Assembly (NCBI GenBank): GCA_034435635.1
Contig: DAOTWY010000137.1
Coordinates: 1-64,000, forward strand
Length of the DNA: 64,000 nt
Reading direction: 5' to 3'
DNA from: DAOTWY01 sp003696565
Lineage (GTDB): Bacteria > Chloroflexota > Anaerolineae > Aggregatilineales > Phototrophicaceae
This document shows, in pieces, positions 26,162 through 35,727 of this stretch. Under the pieces are notes generated by a model. That model ran no database searches. It saw only the letters and a program-made list of their open reading frames with translations, and was not told where the DNA came from. The translations under genes and the position numbers were made by a program. Position 1 is the first letter of the stretch. Every line of letters starts with the position of its first letter.

Positions 26162-26776
26162 TTAACTATTTTGCAGTTGGACAATCAGAAACGCGATTGC
26201 TGGACGGCTGACAAGATAGACCTCTGGACGTTCGTCGATTATGGCATAAAAGGTATTGGTTTGTCCGGGGGCGGTGTCTGCCTCTTCACTAACGGGGTCT
26301 CCTACGATGATGAAATGCTGTGTACCGTTAAATAACACAAATTGGATGAACATCAGGCTGCCAGTGGGCAAAAAACCGTATTGCGTTAAGTCACCCTCCG
26401 GCAAGAAAGACGCATAATAGGGCAGATTTTCTAAGGTCAGTGCAATTTGATTTGCGATCTCTTGATTGGGTGCATCATCGCGATCTAAAAATTGCCATTC
26501 GCCTTCCGATGAGCGGGCAATGGTTAAGGTTTTGCCGCTATTAGGGTCTTCTAAGCGCACCGCCTGGATAAAATCGGCATCGAGTTCTGGGAAAACAAGG
26601 ATTGATTCTGGTGCTGGTGTGTTGGTAGGCAAAATAAGCGATTGTGGTGGGTCGCTTGTCTCTTGTGTTGCAAGTAAAACAGCCAACACCAGGGCTATCA
26701 GGGATAATATGATTAGGCTGAGGATGTTACGATGTTTTATCATACGATACCTCATCGCCGTTTCCTTATAAACCAC
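26162..26776 (-). CDS. DUF4340-like exported protein
   Basis: 204 residues. A membrane anchor occupies about 18-38, followed by a linker (PTNTPAPES) and an exported beta-rich domain that includes DADFIQAVRLEDPNSGKTL, GEWQF and YASFLPEGDLTQYGFLP. That pattern is typical of DUF4340 proteins encoded beside GldG-type proteins. It overlaps the GldG-like gene by 25 bases if read from the first start; a start at codon 8 (MRYRMIKHRN) reduces the overlap to four bases. Last gene of the exporter cluster. Confidence 0.7.
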   Translation of the reverse strand: MVYKETAMRYRMIKHRNILSLIILSLIALVLAVLLATQETSDPPQSLILPTNTPAPESILVFPELDADFIQAVRLEDPNSGKTLTIARSSEGEWQFLDRDDAPNQEIANQIALTLENLPYYASFLPEGDLTQYGFLPTGSLMFIQFVLFNGTQHFIIVGDPVSEEADTAPGQTNTFYAIIDERPEVYLVSRPAIAFLIVQLQNS

Positions 26777-28401
26777 ACCCCAGCCCCCATAATCATGATC
26801 AAACCTGGGATGATAATCAGGATGATATAGTTGATTTGATCGAGCTGTGCAGGGGAGATGAAGATGGTCGGTAAGCTGGCAGCACGCGCTTCAAATCCGA
26901 ATGTGATCTGTTCACTGAAATTGGTTAGCCAATCTACTGCACCTAAAAATAGCTCAGCATTGCCACGTGGAGAGGCGATCCGCGCGTCCGTTGCAAAGTC
27001 ACTATCGCCAATCAGCACAATTTTGCCGTTTGTTGCATCATTATAGGCATAAGCGGCACTGGTCATAGGTCCGGGGATATCTACACCTTCGTCATAGCCA
27101 TATTCGTTGGTTAAGCCGAGACGTTCTAAATCCGTTTCACCATAGCTGAGTGGTGACGTTTGGATGATACGCCCATTATTGACCGGAGGATCATCATTCA
27201 CCTCAATAGCCCGGCTGATATGAAACAGTGTGGTGGTTTCTTCATCAATGTTAATACCGGAAGTTATGGGAATATCCGCCACCCAAATACTGACATTATC
27301 TAGCGGGGATTGTGCCAGTGTGCCGGTGATTTCATCCACAATCACCGCATCTAGCATACGAATTCCCCAGTTTTCCCATAAATAGGCGTTGAATAAGCTA
27401 CCTTGCGATAAAAACCCGCTTCCAGTCAAATTATTGGCATCCGCCATAATCAACAGCGAACCGCCATTATCCAGATATTCCCGCAACATATTGACGACCT
27501 GAGGAGAAAACTGCTCAGTTGGGCGGCTGATGATAATCACGGAGGCATCATCTGGGATAGGAACGTTGTTTTGCGCTAACTCTTTCAGGTTTAGAGCATA
27601 GACCACCCATCCGCTGTCGTTTAATAAGCCGGCTGCGATGGATAGATTTTCTGGTGATGTATCACCTGGGATCAAGCTAGGGGTGAGGTTGCCGTGTCCA
27701 ATATCAAAATAAGCGATGAAGTTACCCTGTGCCAACAGGCGATTAATGGCAGTGGTCAGGTCGCGTTCTTGCCGCCCTTCCATAGGGACATATTGAATTG
27801 TGTTGTAGTCTACCTCACCATCTGGCGTGAGATATGAGATAAATACATCCCCATCACGCGCGTTAAAACGGTCAGCAATAGCAGGTTGTGCGATAGGATC
27901 AACATAAACTCGTGAAACGCGACCGTTTGACTCAACAGTATATTGACGGAAGAATTGGTCATCTAACTCACGGACTGCTAGCAAATCTGGTGAATAAAAA
28001 GCGGTAATTTGAATATCACGGTTTAGACGCGAAAGGACGGTGCGTGTGGTTTGGCTAAGGGTAAATGTGCCGCTACTGGTCAGGTCAAATGTAATGACTT
28101 CACGCTGTACATACACATACCCCATCACTACAACAATAATAAGCAATAAGGTGGAAAGCACAGCAAGCGTACCCTGGCGGGCTTGCCTGCCGGTTATCAC
28201 TTGAATAAAAGACTTGGGATTAATCAGTATCCAAAACCCAAGCGACAAGATACCAAAAATAATTGCTGCTAACACGGCGTTGTTGTCGTTGCGCAAGCCG
28301 CCGAGGACTGCCATTATCACACTAATGATTACACCCAGGCTGGCAATTTGCCCCAAACCGCTTTTGGTGATAACAATCTCACGCTCGTTCATCAACGCCA
28401 T
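26752..28401 (-). CDS. GldG-family ABC transporter-associated protein
   Basis: 549 residues. Membrane helices lie near 10-65 and 78-97, then a large exported domain like GldG/IFT52 (about 110-510: TFTLSQTTRTVLSRLNRDI, AYFDIGHGNLTPSLIPGD, LLIMADANNLTG, IVLIGDSDFATD) and a C-terminal helix with a basic tail (GLIMIMGAGVWFIRKRR). Such proteins partner GldA and GldF in Bacteroidota gliding and secretion, but are common in other phyla without gliding. The start overlaps the permease gene by ten bases. Confidence 0.82.
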   Translation of the reverse strand: MALMNEREIVITKSGLGQIASLGVIISVIMAVLGGLRNDNNAVLAAIIFGILSLGFWILINPKSFIQVITGRQARQGTLAVLSTLLLIIVVVMGYVYVQREVITFDLTSSGTFTLSQTTRTVLSRLNRDIQITAFYSPDLLAVRELDDQFFRQYTVESNGRVSRVYVDPIAQPAIADRFNARDGDVFISYLTPDGEVDYNTIQYVPMEGRQERDLTTAINRLLAQGNFIAYFDIGHGNLTPSLIPGDTSPENLSIAAGLLNDSGWVVYALNLKELAQNNVPIPDDASVIIISRPTEQFSPQVVNMLREYLDNGGSLLIMADANNLTGSGFLSQGSLFNAYLWENWGIRMLDAVIVDEITGTLAQSPLDNVSIWVADIPITSGINIDEETTTLFHISRAIEVNDDPPVNNGRIIQTSPLSYGETDLERLGLTNEYGYDEGVDIPGPMTSAAYAYNDATNGKIVLIGDSDFATDARIASPRGNAELFLGAVDWLTNFSEQITFGFEARAASLPTIFISPAQLDQINYIILIIIPGLIMIMGAGVWFIRKRR

Positions 28402-29123
28402 CTCCTTGATTCAACTAACTGGATAGCAATAAACAAGGCGATACCGATGATACCGACATAATATACTACGTCTTCACCCCGTAAGATGCCCGCCGCGAAG
28501 GATGTGGAAAAGTGCCCTTGTAGTGTTAACTGACGAATGACGTTTGCTAGTTCGATATTGGCAGCAATGTTCCCGATGTTATCCCCCAACCACATGGCTA
28601 ACAGAAAGATCATGCTCAAAAAACCGGCTACGATCTGATTTTCCGTTAGCGCAGAAAACGCCAAGCCTACCGCCAAGCACGCCCCGCCATATAACCAGAT
28701 GCCAATATAAGCGGAGACGGTAATCCCATAATCTGGTTGGATACTATCATTCTGAATATAAATGATTTGGTAAGCTATTGTGATGAGCAACAAAATAGAA
28801 TAATATGCCCAAGCACTCAAAAACTTACCTAATACAATCGCTAAATCATTGACCGGAGCGGTCAGTAACAGTTCCATTGTGCCTTCACGGGCTTCTTCTG
28901 CTAGCATCCGCATGGTGATGACCGGTGCAAAGAAGATCATCCCAAAGGAAAGGAATTCCGGCACTGCCGCTGGGTTCACAGCATTTATCGTGACGCTGCG
29001 GGTCAGGTCATCGATGAAGAAGAAACCCGTGACCAACAAAAACGCCGCTGCAATAAAATAACTGACGGGATTGGCAAAATATTGCCCCATTTCACGCCGG
29101 AAAATGGTTAACGTTCCGGTCAT
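28392..29123 (-). CDS. ABC-2 type permease, GldF-like
   Basis: 243 residues with six membrane helices. It opens TLTIFRREMGQYFANPVSYF and has PVITMRMLAEEAREGTMELLLTAPV (quoted in part: MRMLAEEAREGTMELLL), the signature of the GldF/NosY permease family. It forms the membrane part of the exporter with the ATPase at 29120, with which it overlaps by four bases. The cargo is unknown. Confidence 0.88.
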   Translation of the reverse strand: MTGTLTIFRREMGQYFANPVSYFIAAAFLLVTGFFFIDDLTRSVTINAVNPAAVPEFLSFGMIFFAPVITMRMLAEEAREGTMELLLTAPVNDLAIVLGKFLSAWAYYSILLLITIAYQIIYIQNDSIQPDYGITVSAYIGIWLYGGACLAVGLAFSALTENQIVAGFLSMIFLLAMWLGDNIGNIAANIELANVIRQLTLQGHFSTSFAAGILRGEDVVYYVGIIGIALFIAIQLVESRRWR

Positions 29124-30043
29124 TTTTCGCCTTCCTTTTCTACAATTTGCAGGAAGATGTCTTCTAATGTGACAGCAACCGGGCGCATTTCTAATAAATT
29201 TAGCCCTTCTTGTGTAATGGTTTTGAGGGTATGCGGGCGTAAATCCACGCCGGGCTTGGCATAAAGAATATAACCTGCCCCGCGTGCTTCGATGTGATCC
29301 ACGCCGATGATGCTCTTTAAAATACGCTCGGTTTTCTCTTTGCCAGCCCCACTGACGTGGATGTAAATGTCATCCATGGGGTGGAGTTGCTGGCGTAGTT
29401 CTTCTGGCTTGCCTTGTGCGACAATGCGCCCTTGATTGATAATCAGTACGCGATCACAAACTTGCTCCGCCTCAGAAAGAATATGTGTTGAAAATAAGAC
29501 TGTGTGGTCATGTGCTAGGTCACGAACGCTTTGGCGCACTTCAATCACTTGCTTAGGGTCAATGCCGATGGTTGGCTCATCTAAGATGATGACCGGCGGA
29601 TTATGGACAAGAGCTTGTGCCAAGCCGAGGCGTTGTTTTAAGCCTTTGGATAAATTCCGCACAAGAGAATGCCGACGCTCTTTAAGCTGAACACGTTCTA
29701 GGGCGGCATCAACTTGTTTTTTAACGTTGGAAACGCCGCGCAACCTTGCCCAAAATGCAACATATTCCTGCACGGTCATATCTGGGTAAAGCGGGACTCG
29801 TTCCGGCATATAACCGACATGCTGCCGCGCCTTGAACGAATCCTGCACGACATCATACCCTGCGATGGTGGCTTGTCCGCTGGTGGGGGGCATATAACCG
29901 GTTAGGATGCGCATGGTAGTGGTTTTACCAGCTCCATTTGGACCAAGTATTCCCAAAATTTCGCCAGGTTTAGCTTCAAACGAGATATGATCAATGGCGG
30001 TAAACGTGCCATATTGTTTGGTGAGATTTTTCACTTCAATCAT
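29120..30043 (-). CDS. ABC transporter ATP-binding protein, GldA-like
   Basis: About 307 residues. Walker A GPNGAGKTT (about 36-44), Q-loop, the ABC signature LSKGLKQRLGLAQAL (about 136-150), Walker B VIILDEPTIGIDP and the His switch in FSTHILSEAEQVC are all intact. The extra C-terminal domain is typical of ATPases paired with ABC-2 permeases. The ATG at 30043 gives the standard MIEVKNLTKQYG opening; the frame is open to 30094 without homology. First gene of the exporter cluster. Confidence 0.9.
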   Translation of the reverse strand: MIEVKNLTKQYGTFTAIDHISFEAKPGEILGILGPNGAGKTTTMRILTGYMPPTSGQATIAGYDVVQDSFKARQHVGYMPERVPLYPDMTVQEYVAFWARLRGVSNVKKQVDAALERVQLKERRHSLVRNLSKGLKQRLGLAQALVHNPPVIILDEPTIGIDPKQVIEVRQSVRDLAHDHTVLFSTHILSEAEQVCDRVLIINQGRIVAQGKPEELRQQLHPMDDIYIHVSGAGKEKTERILKSIIGVDHIEARGAGYILYAKPGVDLRPHTLKTITQEGLNLLEMRPVAVTLEDIFLQIVEKEGEK

Positions 30044-30277
30044 GTTAAATTGTCCCAATTGAGAACACATGATGCATGTTACTTGTGTGGGCACGGCACG
30101 TCAAGCAATATAAATAAGCTCGAACAAAATGGATGCATCTTAGCCGATTACTGACGCAAAATCCTGAAAGATGACAACCGGATTGTGCAAAATGCCACAG
30201 GCAGCCGCTTTTAATCTCAGATAGTGTGTCCCTACCATGTTGCACGGGAATTTGTTACCTTAGAATTGCGGTGATCT

Positions 30278-30300
30278 GACCTCAACTTGCCCCAGGTCGC
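30278..30300. other. intergenic region with short inverted repeat
   Basis: The 332 bases between the divergent ABC ATPase (start 30043) and gltB (start 30376) hold no convincing gene. The only structure noticed is GACCT and AGGTC about ten bases apart, which could be an operator or a small leader hairpin for gltB. No clear promoter hexamers could be assigned. Confidence 0.25.
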
Positions 30301-30375
30301 TGCTAAACATACTTAAATCCTTTTTTGCCAAAACCTAAATAAGTGGATCGTATTGGAACCTGTGGAGGGTATAGT

Positions 30376-33300
30376 ATGGATAGCCCTGAAAATTTTTTGC
30401 ATCCGATTGATACAAATGAACGTGATGCGTGTGCGTTAATTTGCTCTGTCCGTAAAGGGGGAGAAGCAACGCATGGTAATGTCAAACGCACGATAGAAGG
30501 CTTGGCGCGGATGGGGCATCGCACCGGGTATATTGACGGTGAAGGTGATGGGGTCGGCATTTTAACGGATATTCCCAAACAATTATGGACAAAACGATTA
30601 GCACGAGCAGGCTTGCGGTCTTCTTTGGCGACAAGCAAGGATTTTTGGGTGGCGCATGTGTTTATTCCAGCGCATGACCGGCAGCGGGCTGCGTATTTGA
30701 TTGATCAAATTTGCCGCCAAATTACTGAAGCAGGGCTGCATGTCTTATATGACAAAGAAGGGCAAGTTAACCGGCAGGTTTTAGGACCAAACGCAGAAAA
30801 GAATGAGCCAGTCTTTTGGCAAATTGCTGGGATGAACGGGCAGGTGCGTTCAGAAAATTTGGATTTGACCCTGTTTAATTTGCAAGATCATCTGGAGCGC
30901 AGTTTAGGGGTGCATTTCCCGTCTTTTTCGTCGCACAGTGTGGTGTATAAGGTTCAAGGCACAGTAGAAATTCTGCGGCGTTATTATCCAGAATTACGTG
31001 ACCCAGATTATGCCTCTACAGTGACTTTAGGACACGCACGCTATAGCACAAACACCAACCCTGTTTTTGAACGCGCACAACCCTTTGGCTTATTGGGGCA
31101 TAATGGTGAATTTAACACAATTTCGCGCTTTCGGATGGAAGCGGCGATGCTTGGCATTCAGCTTTCGCCACAGAATTCTGATAGCCAAGATGTTGACCGT
31201 GTTGTTCAGGCGTTGTGTATGCGTTATGGGCTAGATTTAATTGAAGCGATGGAGTACATCTTCCCGCCACATGATCATGATTTGATCCAAGGTGTGCCGG
31301 AACTGGAACAGATGTATCGTGAAATTCGCCAGGCATTTGGTCCGTTTGCTCAGGGCCCGGCGGCGGTGGCTGCTCGCTTGGGTAATTTAGCGGTGTTCAG
31401 CGTGGATGCGTTGGGGTTACGTCCGTTGTGGTTTGGTGAAACGGAGAAGGAATATTTTGCCAGCTCAGAGCGCGGGGTATACCCATTAGATGCGATGTCT
31501 CGTAGCCCCAAACCAATGGCTCCTGGTGAGAAGATTGCCTTACGTATTAAACCCGGACATTCCATTGAAGTGCTAGATTACCCAGCGATTCAGCGGCATG
31601 TTTATAGCAAGTATCGTGAGCGTGTGCCGTTTCATCGTGACCTGGAGCGGCGTATTTGGGCGGTGAACGGTGGCGATATGCAAGGGGAACGTCAACTGGT
31701 GCGTCCAGCTTCACCACAAGGCGGGGGACAGCAGGCAGTTGCCGCCCCTGTTATGGAAGCGGTGCAGGTCTCGCCGGCTGTGGCGGAATTACCCCCAATG
31801 CCCTGGGCATCCAACAAAACACTGATTAACACCACGACGATGGCGGCACTCGGTTGGGAACGCTATCACTTGAGTATTGTAGAAGCTATGGCAGAACGCG
31901 GTAAGGAAGAGATCGGCTCATTGGGTTGGGATGGTCCGCTGGCGGCGTTGAGCAAGACCCGTGTTAACCTGGCGGATTATTTCAAAGAGACGGTTGCGGT
32001 TGTGACAAACCCTGCCATTGATCGTGAACGAGAAGGGGCACAGTTTTCCACGCGGATGCTTATTGGGGTGCGTCCAACTGTGGGGCAAACTGCCCAAGAA
32101 GGTGATTTGTTGGTCGAAATTGACATCCCCTTTATTTTAGGCGGGCACCAAGATTTGGGTACGCAGGAAGATGCGCGGGCGGTGGCAGATTATCTGGGCA
32201 CCATGACGCTGGAAGACCTGTTAGCGGTGTTTGGTGAACGCGCAGTAGTGATGGATATGAGCGCGGCGATGGATGAAAGCATCGATGCCGCAATTGAACG
32301 CCTACAGCATGTTGCAGTGGATGCCGTCTTAAACGGTGCGCAGTTAATTATTCTGGATGATACGGGTGTGTATCCGGGGGATCGTTTGTGGATTGATCCA
32401 CTTTTGGCGACAGCGGCGGTGGATCGTGCATTGCGCCATGCGGAAGTGACTCCCAATTTGCGGCGGCGCGCTGGGGTTGTGGTGCGTTCTGGGGCATTGC
32501 GCGATTTGCATGATATGGCATTGTGCATCAGCCTGGGTGCAAACGCGATTTTGCCATATGCCTTTTATGCGGTAGCGTTAGGGATTGCACCCAAGGGCAA
32601 TGTGGATGATTTGGATTCGGATACGATTTTTAACCGCCTGACCAAGACGATTGCCGCTGCTACCAAAGGCTTAGAGAAGATTACATCCACGATTGGCTGC
32701 CATGAGATGCGTGGATATGGGCACAGCTTTAGCTCGATTGGGTTATCTAGGCATGTGGCGGCTGTTTTTGGCACACCGAACTATTTCGGATCAGATGCGC
32801 GGGGGTTAACGTGGTCAACGCTATATGATGATGCCGTCGAACGTGCTGCGGAACTACGTGGCGAGCAGCGTAACCGCTTGGCAAATCCAGATCGCTTCTT
32901 CCCCAAGATATGGAAAAAGATTGAGGATGTGGCGCATGGGACGCTCTCCTTGGAAGAGTATACGCAACAACTCTTCTCTTTGGAGGATAAAATCCCGGTG
33001 GCTATCCGTCACATTATCGGCTTAAAAGAGTCTGCCACACCGGTTGACCCGGCACAGGTAGATATCACCATAGGTGAGCATGACATGCCTTGTGTTATTG
33101 GGGCGATGTCATTTGGTTCTCAGGGTGAATTGTCTTATCGGACATATGCAGAAGCAGCTGCTCGCCTGAATATCATCTGTGTAAACGGTGAAGGCGGTGA
33201 GCTAAAAGACATTATGGGGAAGTATCGCCGGAATCGTGGACAACAGATTGCCTCTGCGCGGTTTGGGGTAAATATTGAATTTCTCAATTCGGTTTATTTG

Positions 33301-35034
33301 CTGGAGATCAAAATTGGGCAGGGGGCGAAGCCTGGTGAAGGCGGGCATTTACCCGGATATAAAGTGACGGAACAGGTAGCAGCAGCGCGGCATACCACCC
33401 CGGGCGTTGATTTAATTTCGCCCAGCAATAACCATGATTTATATTCCATTGAAGACCTTGCGCAGTTAATTGATGAGCTTAAGACTGCTAATCCCTTAGC
33501 CAAGGTTTCTGTCAAAATCCCGGTGGTGCCTGGTGTGGGGATTATTGCCGTGGGTGTGGCAAAAGCCGGGGCAGATATTATCAACATCACTGGCTATGAA
33601 GGTGGCACCGGGGCGGCGCGTGCGCATGCATTGCGGCATGTTGGGTTGCCGGCGGAAATTGGTGTGTGGTTGGCGCATCGGCATTTGATTGAAAGCGGCT
33701 TACGTGATGAAGTAGAAATTTGGTGTGATGGCGGTATGAAATCCGGTCGGGATGTGGTCAAGATGATGTGCTTGGGCGCGAACCGAGTCGGGTTTGGCAC
33801 GCTGGCAATGGTGGCAGTTGGGTGTACGATCTGTCGTGGCTGTCACGAGGGAACTTGTCATGTCGGCATTACCACACACGTCAAAACGCGGGAAGAAGCT
33901 GAAAAGAAGGGCTTTAAGGCTTTCCGTCCGTTTGAAGAAAAAGGCTCAGTGGATGGCATTGTGAATGTGTTTAATCTGCTGGCGGATGACATCCGTTTGT
34001 GGGTGGCAAAAATGGGCTTTAACCGTGCGCAAGATTTGGTGGGGCGGGCAGATTTGCTGGAGCAGATCGACATGCATGATCGTATTGACCTCACACATTT
34101 ATTGCGCCAAGTCCCACCTGTTCCTAAAAAGAAGCCGCAACCCGGTGGACGGCGGTTGACCCGCCCGCGTAACACGCTTAGCAAGCAAATTACGCAGATT
34201 GTTGCTGAATATGTTGAACGCGGCGAATCCGAGATGACCTACGATGATGAGCAGGTTATGGCACAAGACCGTGCGCTAGGCACGCATTTATTGGGGGCAT
34301 TGGCGCGTGGTGAACTCAAGAACATTAACCAGGTGAAGGCTATTCATCTGAGTTTTAGTAACTCAGCAATTCCTGGCAACGGCTTAGCGGCATTTTTGGA
34401 TGATCCGGTGCGTGTATTGGTTGAAGGTGGCGCGCAAGATGGCGTGGCGAAGTGTGCGCGTGGGGGTGTGGTTTCGATCTTAAAAGGATTGAATCACAAC
34501 GGGAACCGCTTGGATGGCTCTGTTGGTAAAAGTTTTGCCTACGGCGCACAAGGTGGTTTGTTTATTGTTCAAGGCAACGCGGACAGCCGTGCGTGCATCC
34601 GCTTAAGTGGGGCGGATGTGATTTTCGGCGGTGAAATTCGTGAGCCGCTGCGTGATGAAGATGGCTGTATTGGATCGCGGGCTAATCTTAAGGGGTATGC
34701 GTTTGAATATATGACCTCTGGGCGCGCGCTTGTTCTTGGTGACCCGGGTCCGTGGATGTGTGCTGGGATGAGCGGCGGGGTGATTTATCAGCGTGTACAG
34801 CCGGAAATGGGCTTGACAATAGAGGCTCTGCGCCGCCGTATTGCAAAAGGCTCTATGGTGGAGATTTTCCCGCTGGATGAACAAGGTGTGGCGGATATTA
34901 CTGAGCTTTTGGGACATTATATCCATACGCTGGAGGTTAACAACCAAGCGGAAGCAACGCAACACCTATATAAGCTACTGCGGCATCCACAAGATCATTT
35001 TGTCAAGATTGCGCCGCCGATGCGCATCGGATAA
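30376..35034 (+). CDS. gltB: glutamate synthase, large subunit
   Basis: 1552-residue enzyme that transfers the amide of glutamine to 2-oxoglutarate. The class II amidotransferase nucleophile is probably Cys19 (in ERDACALIC), so 18 residues would be removed. GHARYSTNTNPVFERAQPFG and LGHNGEFNTISRF follow. The central and FMN-binding parts (GEGGELKDIMGKYRRN, ISPSNNHDLYSIEDLAQLI, NITGYEGGTGAAR) and the 3Fe-4S motif C-x5-C-x4-C (1150, 1156, 1161) are intact. The C-terminal GXGXG helix region is present. GGAGGG six bases ahead fixes the ATG at 30376. No gltD is adjacent, so the electron donor is encoded elsewhere or is ferredoxin. Confidence 0.93.
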   Translation: MDSPENFLHPIDTNERDACALICSVRKGGEATHGNVKRTIEGLARMGHRTGYIDGEGDGVGILTDIPKQLWTKRLARAGLRSSLATSKDFWVAHVFIPAHDRQRAAYLIDQICRQITEAGLHVLYDKEGQVNRQVLGPNAEKNEPVFWQIAGMNGQVRSENLDLTLFNLQDHLERSLGVHFPSFSSHSVVYKVQGTVEILRRYYPELRDPDYASTVTLGHARYSTNTNPVFERAQPFGLLGHNGEFNTISRFRMEAAMLGIQLSPQNSDSQDVDRVVQALCMRYGLDLIEAMEYIFPPHDHDLIQGVPELEQMYREIRQAFGPFAQGPAAVAARLGNLAVFSVDALGLRPLWFGETEKEYFASSERGVYPLDAMSRSPKPMAPGEKIALRIKPGHSIEVLDYPAIQRHVYSKYRERVPFHRDLERRIWAVNGGDMQGERQLVRPASPQGGGQQAVAAPVMEAVQVSPAVAELPPMPWASNKTLINTTTMAALGWERYHLSIVEAMAERGKEEIGSLGWDGPLAALSKTRVNLADYFKETVAVVTNPAIDREREGAQFSTRMLIGVRPTVGQTAQEGDLLVEIDIPFILGGHQDLGTQEDARAVADYLGTMTLEDLLAVFGERAVVMDMSAAMDESIDAAIERLQHVAVDAVLNGAQLIILDDTGVYPGDRLWIDPLLATAAVDRALRHAEVTPNLRRRAGVVVRSGALRDLHDMALCISLGANAILPYAFYAVALGIAPKGNVDDLDSDTIFNRLTKTIAAATKGLEKITSTIGCHEMRGYGHSFSSIGLSRHVAAVFGTPNYFGSDARGLTWSTLYDDAVERAAELRGEQRNRLANPDRFFPKIWKKIEDVAHGTLSLEEYTQQLFSLEDKIPVAIRHIIGLKESATPVDPAQVDITIGEHDMPCVIGAMSFGSQGELSYRTYAEAAARLNIICVNGEGGELKDIMGKYRRNRGQQIASARFGVNIEFLNSVYLLEIKIGQGAKPGEGGHLPGYKVTEQVAAARHTTPGVDLISPSNNHDLYSIEDLAQLIDELKTANPLAKVSVKIPVVPGVGIIAVGVAKAGADIINITGYEGGTGAARAHALRHVGLPAEIGVWLAHRHLIESGLRDEVEIWCDGGMKSGRDVVKMMCLGANRVGFGTLAMVAVGCTICRGCHEGTCHVGITTHVKTREEAEKKGFKAFRPFEEKGSVDGIVNVFNLLADDIRLWVAKMGFNRAQDLVGRADLLEQIDMHDRIDLTHLLRQVPPVPKKKPQPGGRRLTRPRNTLSKQITQIVAEYVERGESEMTYDDEQVMAQDRALGTHLLGALARGELKNINQVKAIHLSFSNSAIPGNGLAAFLDDPVRVLVEGGAQDGVAKCARGGVVSILKGLNHNGNRLDGSVGKSFAYGAQGGLFIVQGNADSRACIRLSGADVIFGGEIREPLRDEDGCIGSRANLKGYAFEYMTSGRALVLGDPGPWMCAGMSGGVIYQRVQPEMGLTIEALRRRIAKGSMVEIFPLDEQGVADITELLGHYIHTLEVNNQAEATQHLYKLLRHPQDHFVKIAPPMRIG

Positions 35035-35054
35035 AACACTGGATTCTCAACTAG

Positions 35055-35119
35055 CACAAGGGGATGTTTGATCAAGATTGAGCCGTGTGACGCAAGCATC
35101 CCCTTGTGTTTTGTTTTTT
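35055..35119 (+). terminator. intrinsic terminator of gltB
   Basis: CACAAGGGGATG (35055-35066) and CATCCCCTTGTG (35097-35108) form a perfect 12-base-pair stem with a 30-base loop, followed at once by TTTTGTTTTTT. It lies 20 bases past the gltB stop. Confidence 0.85.
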
Positions 35120-35138
35120 ATTGGTAGTTTGATGGTGT

Positions 35139-35252
35139 TTATATTAAAGCGAATATGCTTAAAACAAGCATGATGGTCATAAAAACAGCACTAATGCTGA
35201 TTAAAGCAACCGCATAGCGATTCGGAACGTTGCTCAAAGGTTGTAAAGCCAT
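35139..35252 (-). CDS. 37-residue single-pass membrane peptide
   Basis: A short frame that begins at an ATG with AGAGGTGA just upstream and ends in TAA at 35139. The product opens MALQPLSNVPNRYA and then has a hydrophobic stretch of about 22 residues (ISISAVFMTIMLVLSIF), as in a small integral membrane protein. No charged residue interrupts the helix. It is isolated between the gltB terminator and the gene at 35436. Small proteins of this kind often bind a larger membrane complex; none can be named here. Confidence 0.55.
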   Translation of the reverse strand: MALQPLSNVPNRYAVALISISAVFMTIMLVLSIFALI

Positions 35253-35364
35253 TGTTCACCTCTCAATATGTATATTTTGCCCAATAATTACTTATACATA
35301 TTATACAACAATTTTAATCAAAGAAGTATTAAACTCATCATATTTTTAAGTGGCATTTGACATA

Positions 35365-35395
35365 TTGCAGCAGCTTTTGTGTGCTAAGCTATAAT
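35365..35395 (+). promoter_or_regulatory. candidate promoter of the gene at 35436
   Basis: A perfect -10, TATAAT (35390-35395), follows TTGCAG (35365-35370) by 19 bases; a TTGACA-like TTGACA lies a little further upstream but too far away. The expected start of transcription leaves a leader of about 35 bases. Confidence 0.45.
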
Positions 35396-35435
35396 GAATT
35401 ATGCTGTTTATGCATCAAAAAGGAGCAAATAGCCA

Positions 35436-35675
35436 ATGGCAAAACAAGTCAAAATGGTGGTATTTATTTTGGAGCGCGGTCCTGGTTATGAGGCGGAAGG
35501 TGTTTTAAGCCGCAGTGAAGCGGAATGGGAAATGGCAAAGTTATTAAGTGATGGCTGGCAGTTTATGGGTGCTGGCGGGGGAAACGGTGCAGAAGACCTG
35601 GGTGCAATCGGCTTAGGGTTTGCTTTGTTCAGCAAAGATGCCACAACTGTAGATGACTCACCGCTGATGAGTTAA
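35436..35675 (+). CDS. small conserved-looking protein
   Basis: 79 residues, soluble. KQVKMVVFILERGPG, EAEWEMAKLLSDGWQFMGAGGG and IGLGFALFSKD suggest a small alpha-beta fold similar in layout to DUF4177 proteins, but the match is only by eye. AAGGAG stands about 14 bases before the ATG. It is a single-gene unit with its own promoter and a shared terminator hairpin downstream. Confidence 0.55.
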   Translation: MAKQVKMVVFILERGPGYEAEGVLSRSEAEWEMAKLLSDGWQFMGAGGGNGAEDLGAIGLGFALFSKDATTVDDSPLMS

Positions 35676-35686
35676 AAGATATGGAG

Positions 35687-35716
35687 GCGGGGGACGGCTA
35701 AAAACCGTTTCCCCGC
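35687..35716. terminator. hairpin between convergent genes
   Basis: GCGGGG (35687-35692) pairs with CCCCGC (35711-35716), and CGG (35695-35697) with CCG (35705-35707), with a small internal loop. It sits between the convergent genes ending at 35675 and 35728 and likely ends transcripts from both, though no strong T-tract follows. Confidence 0.5.
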
Positions 35717-35727
35717 TGTGCGGGTGA

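Noticed and set aside
25981..26211. A 76-codon plus-strand frame upstream of rpoD
   Set aside because: AT-rich, no Shine-Dalgarno, runs into the DUF4340-like gene on the other strand.
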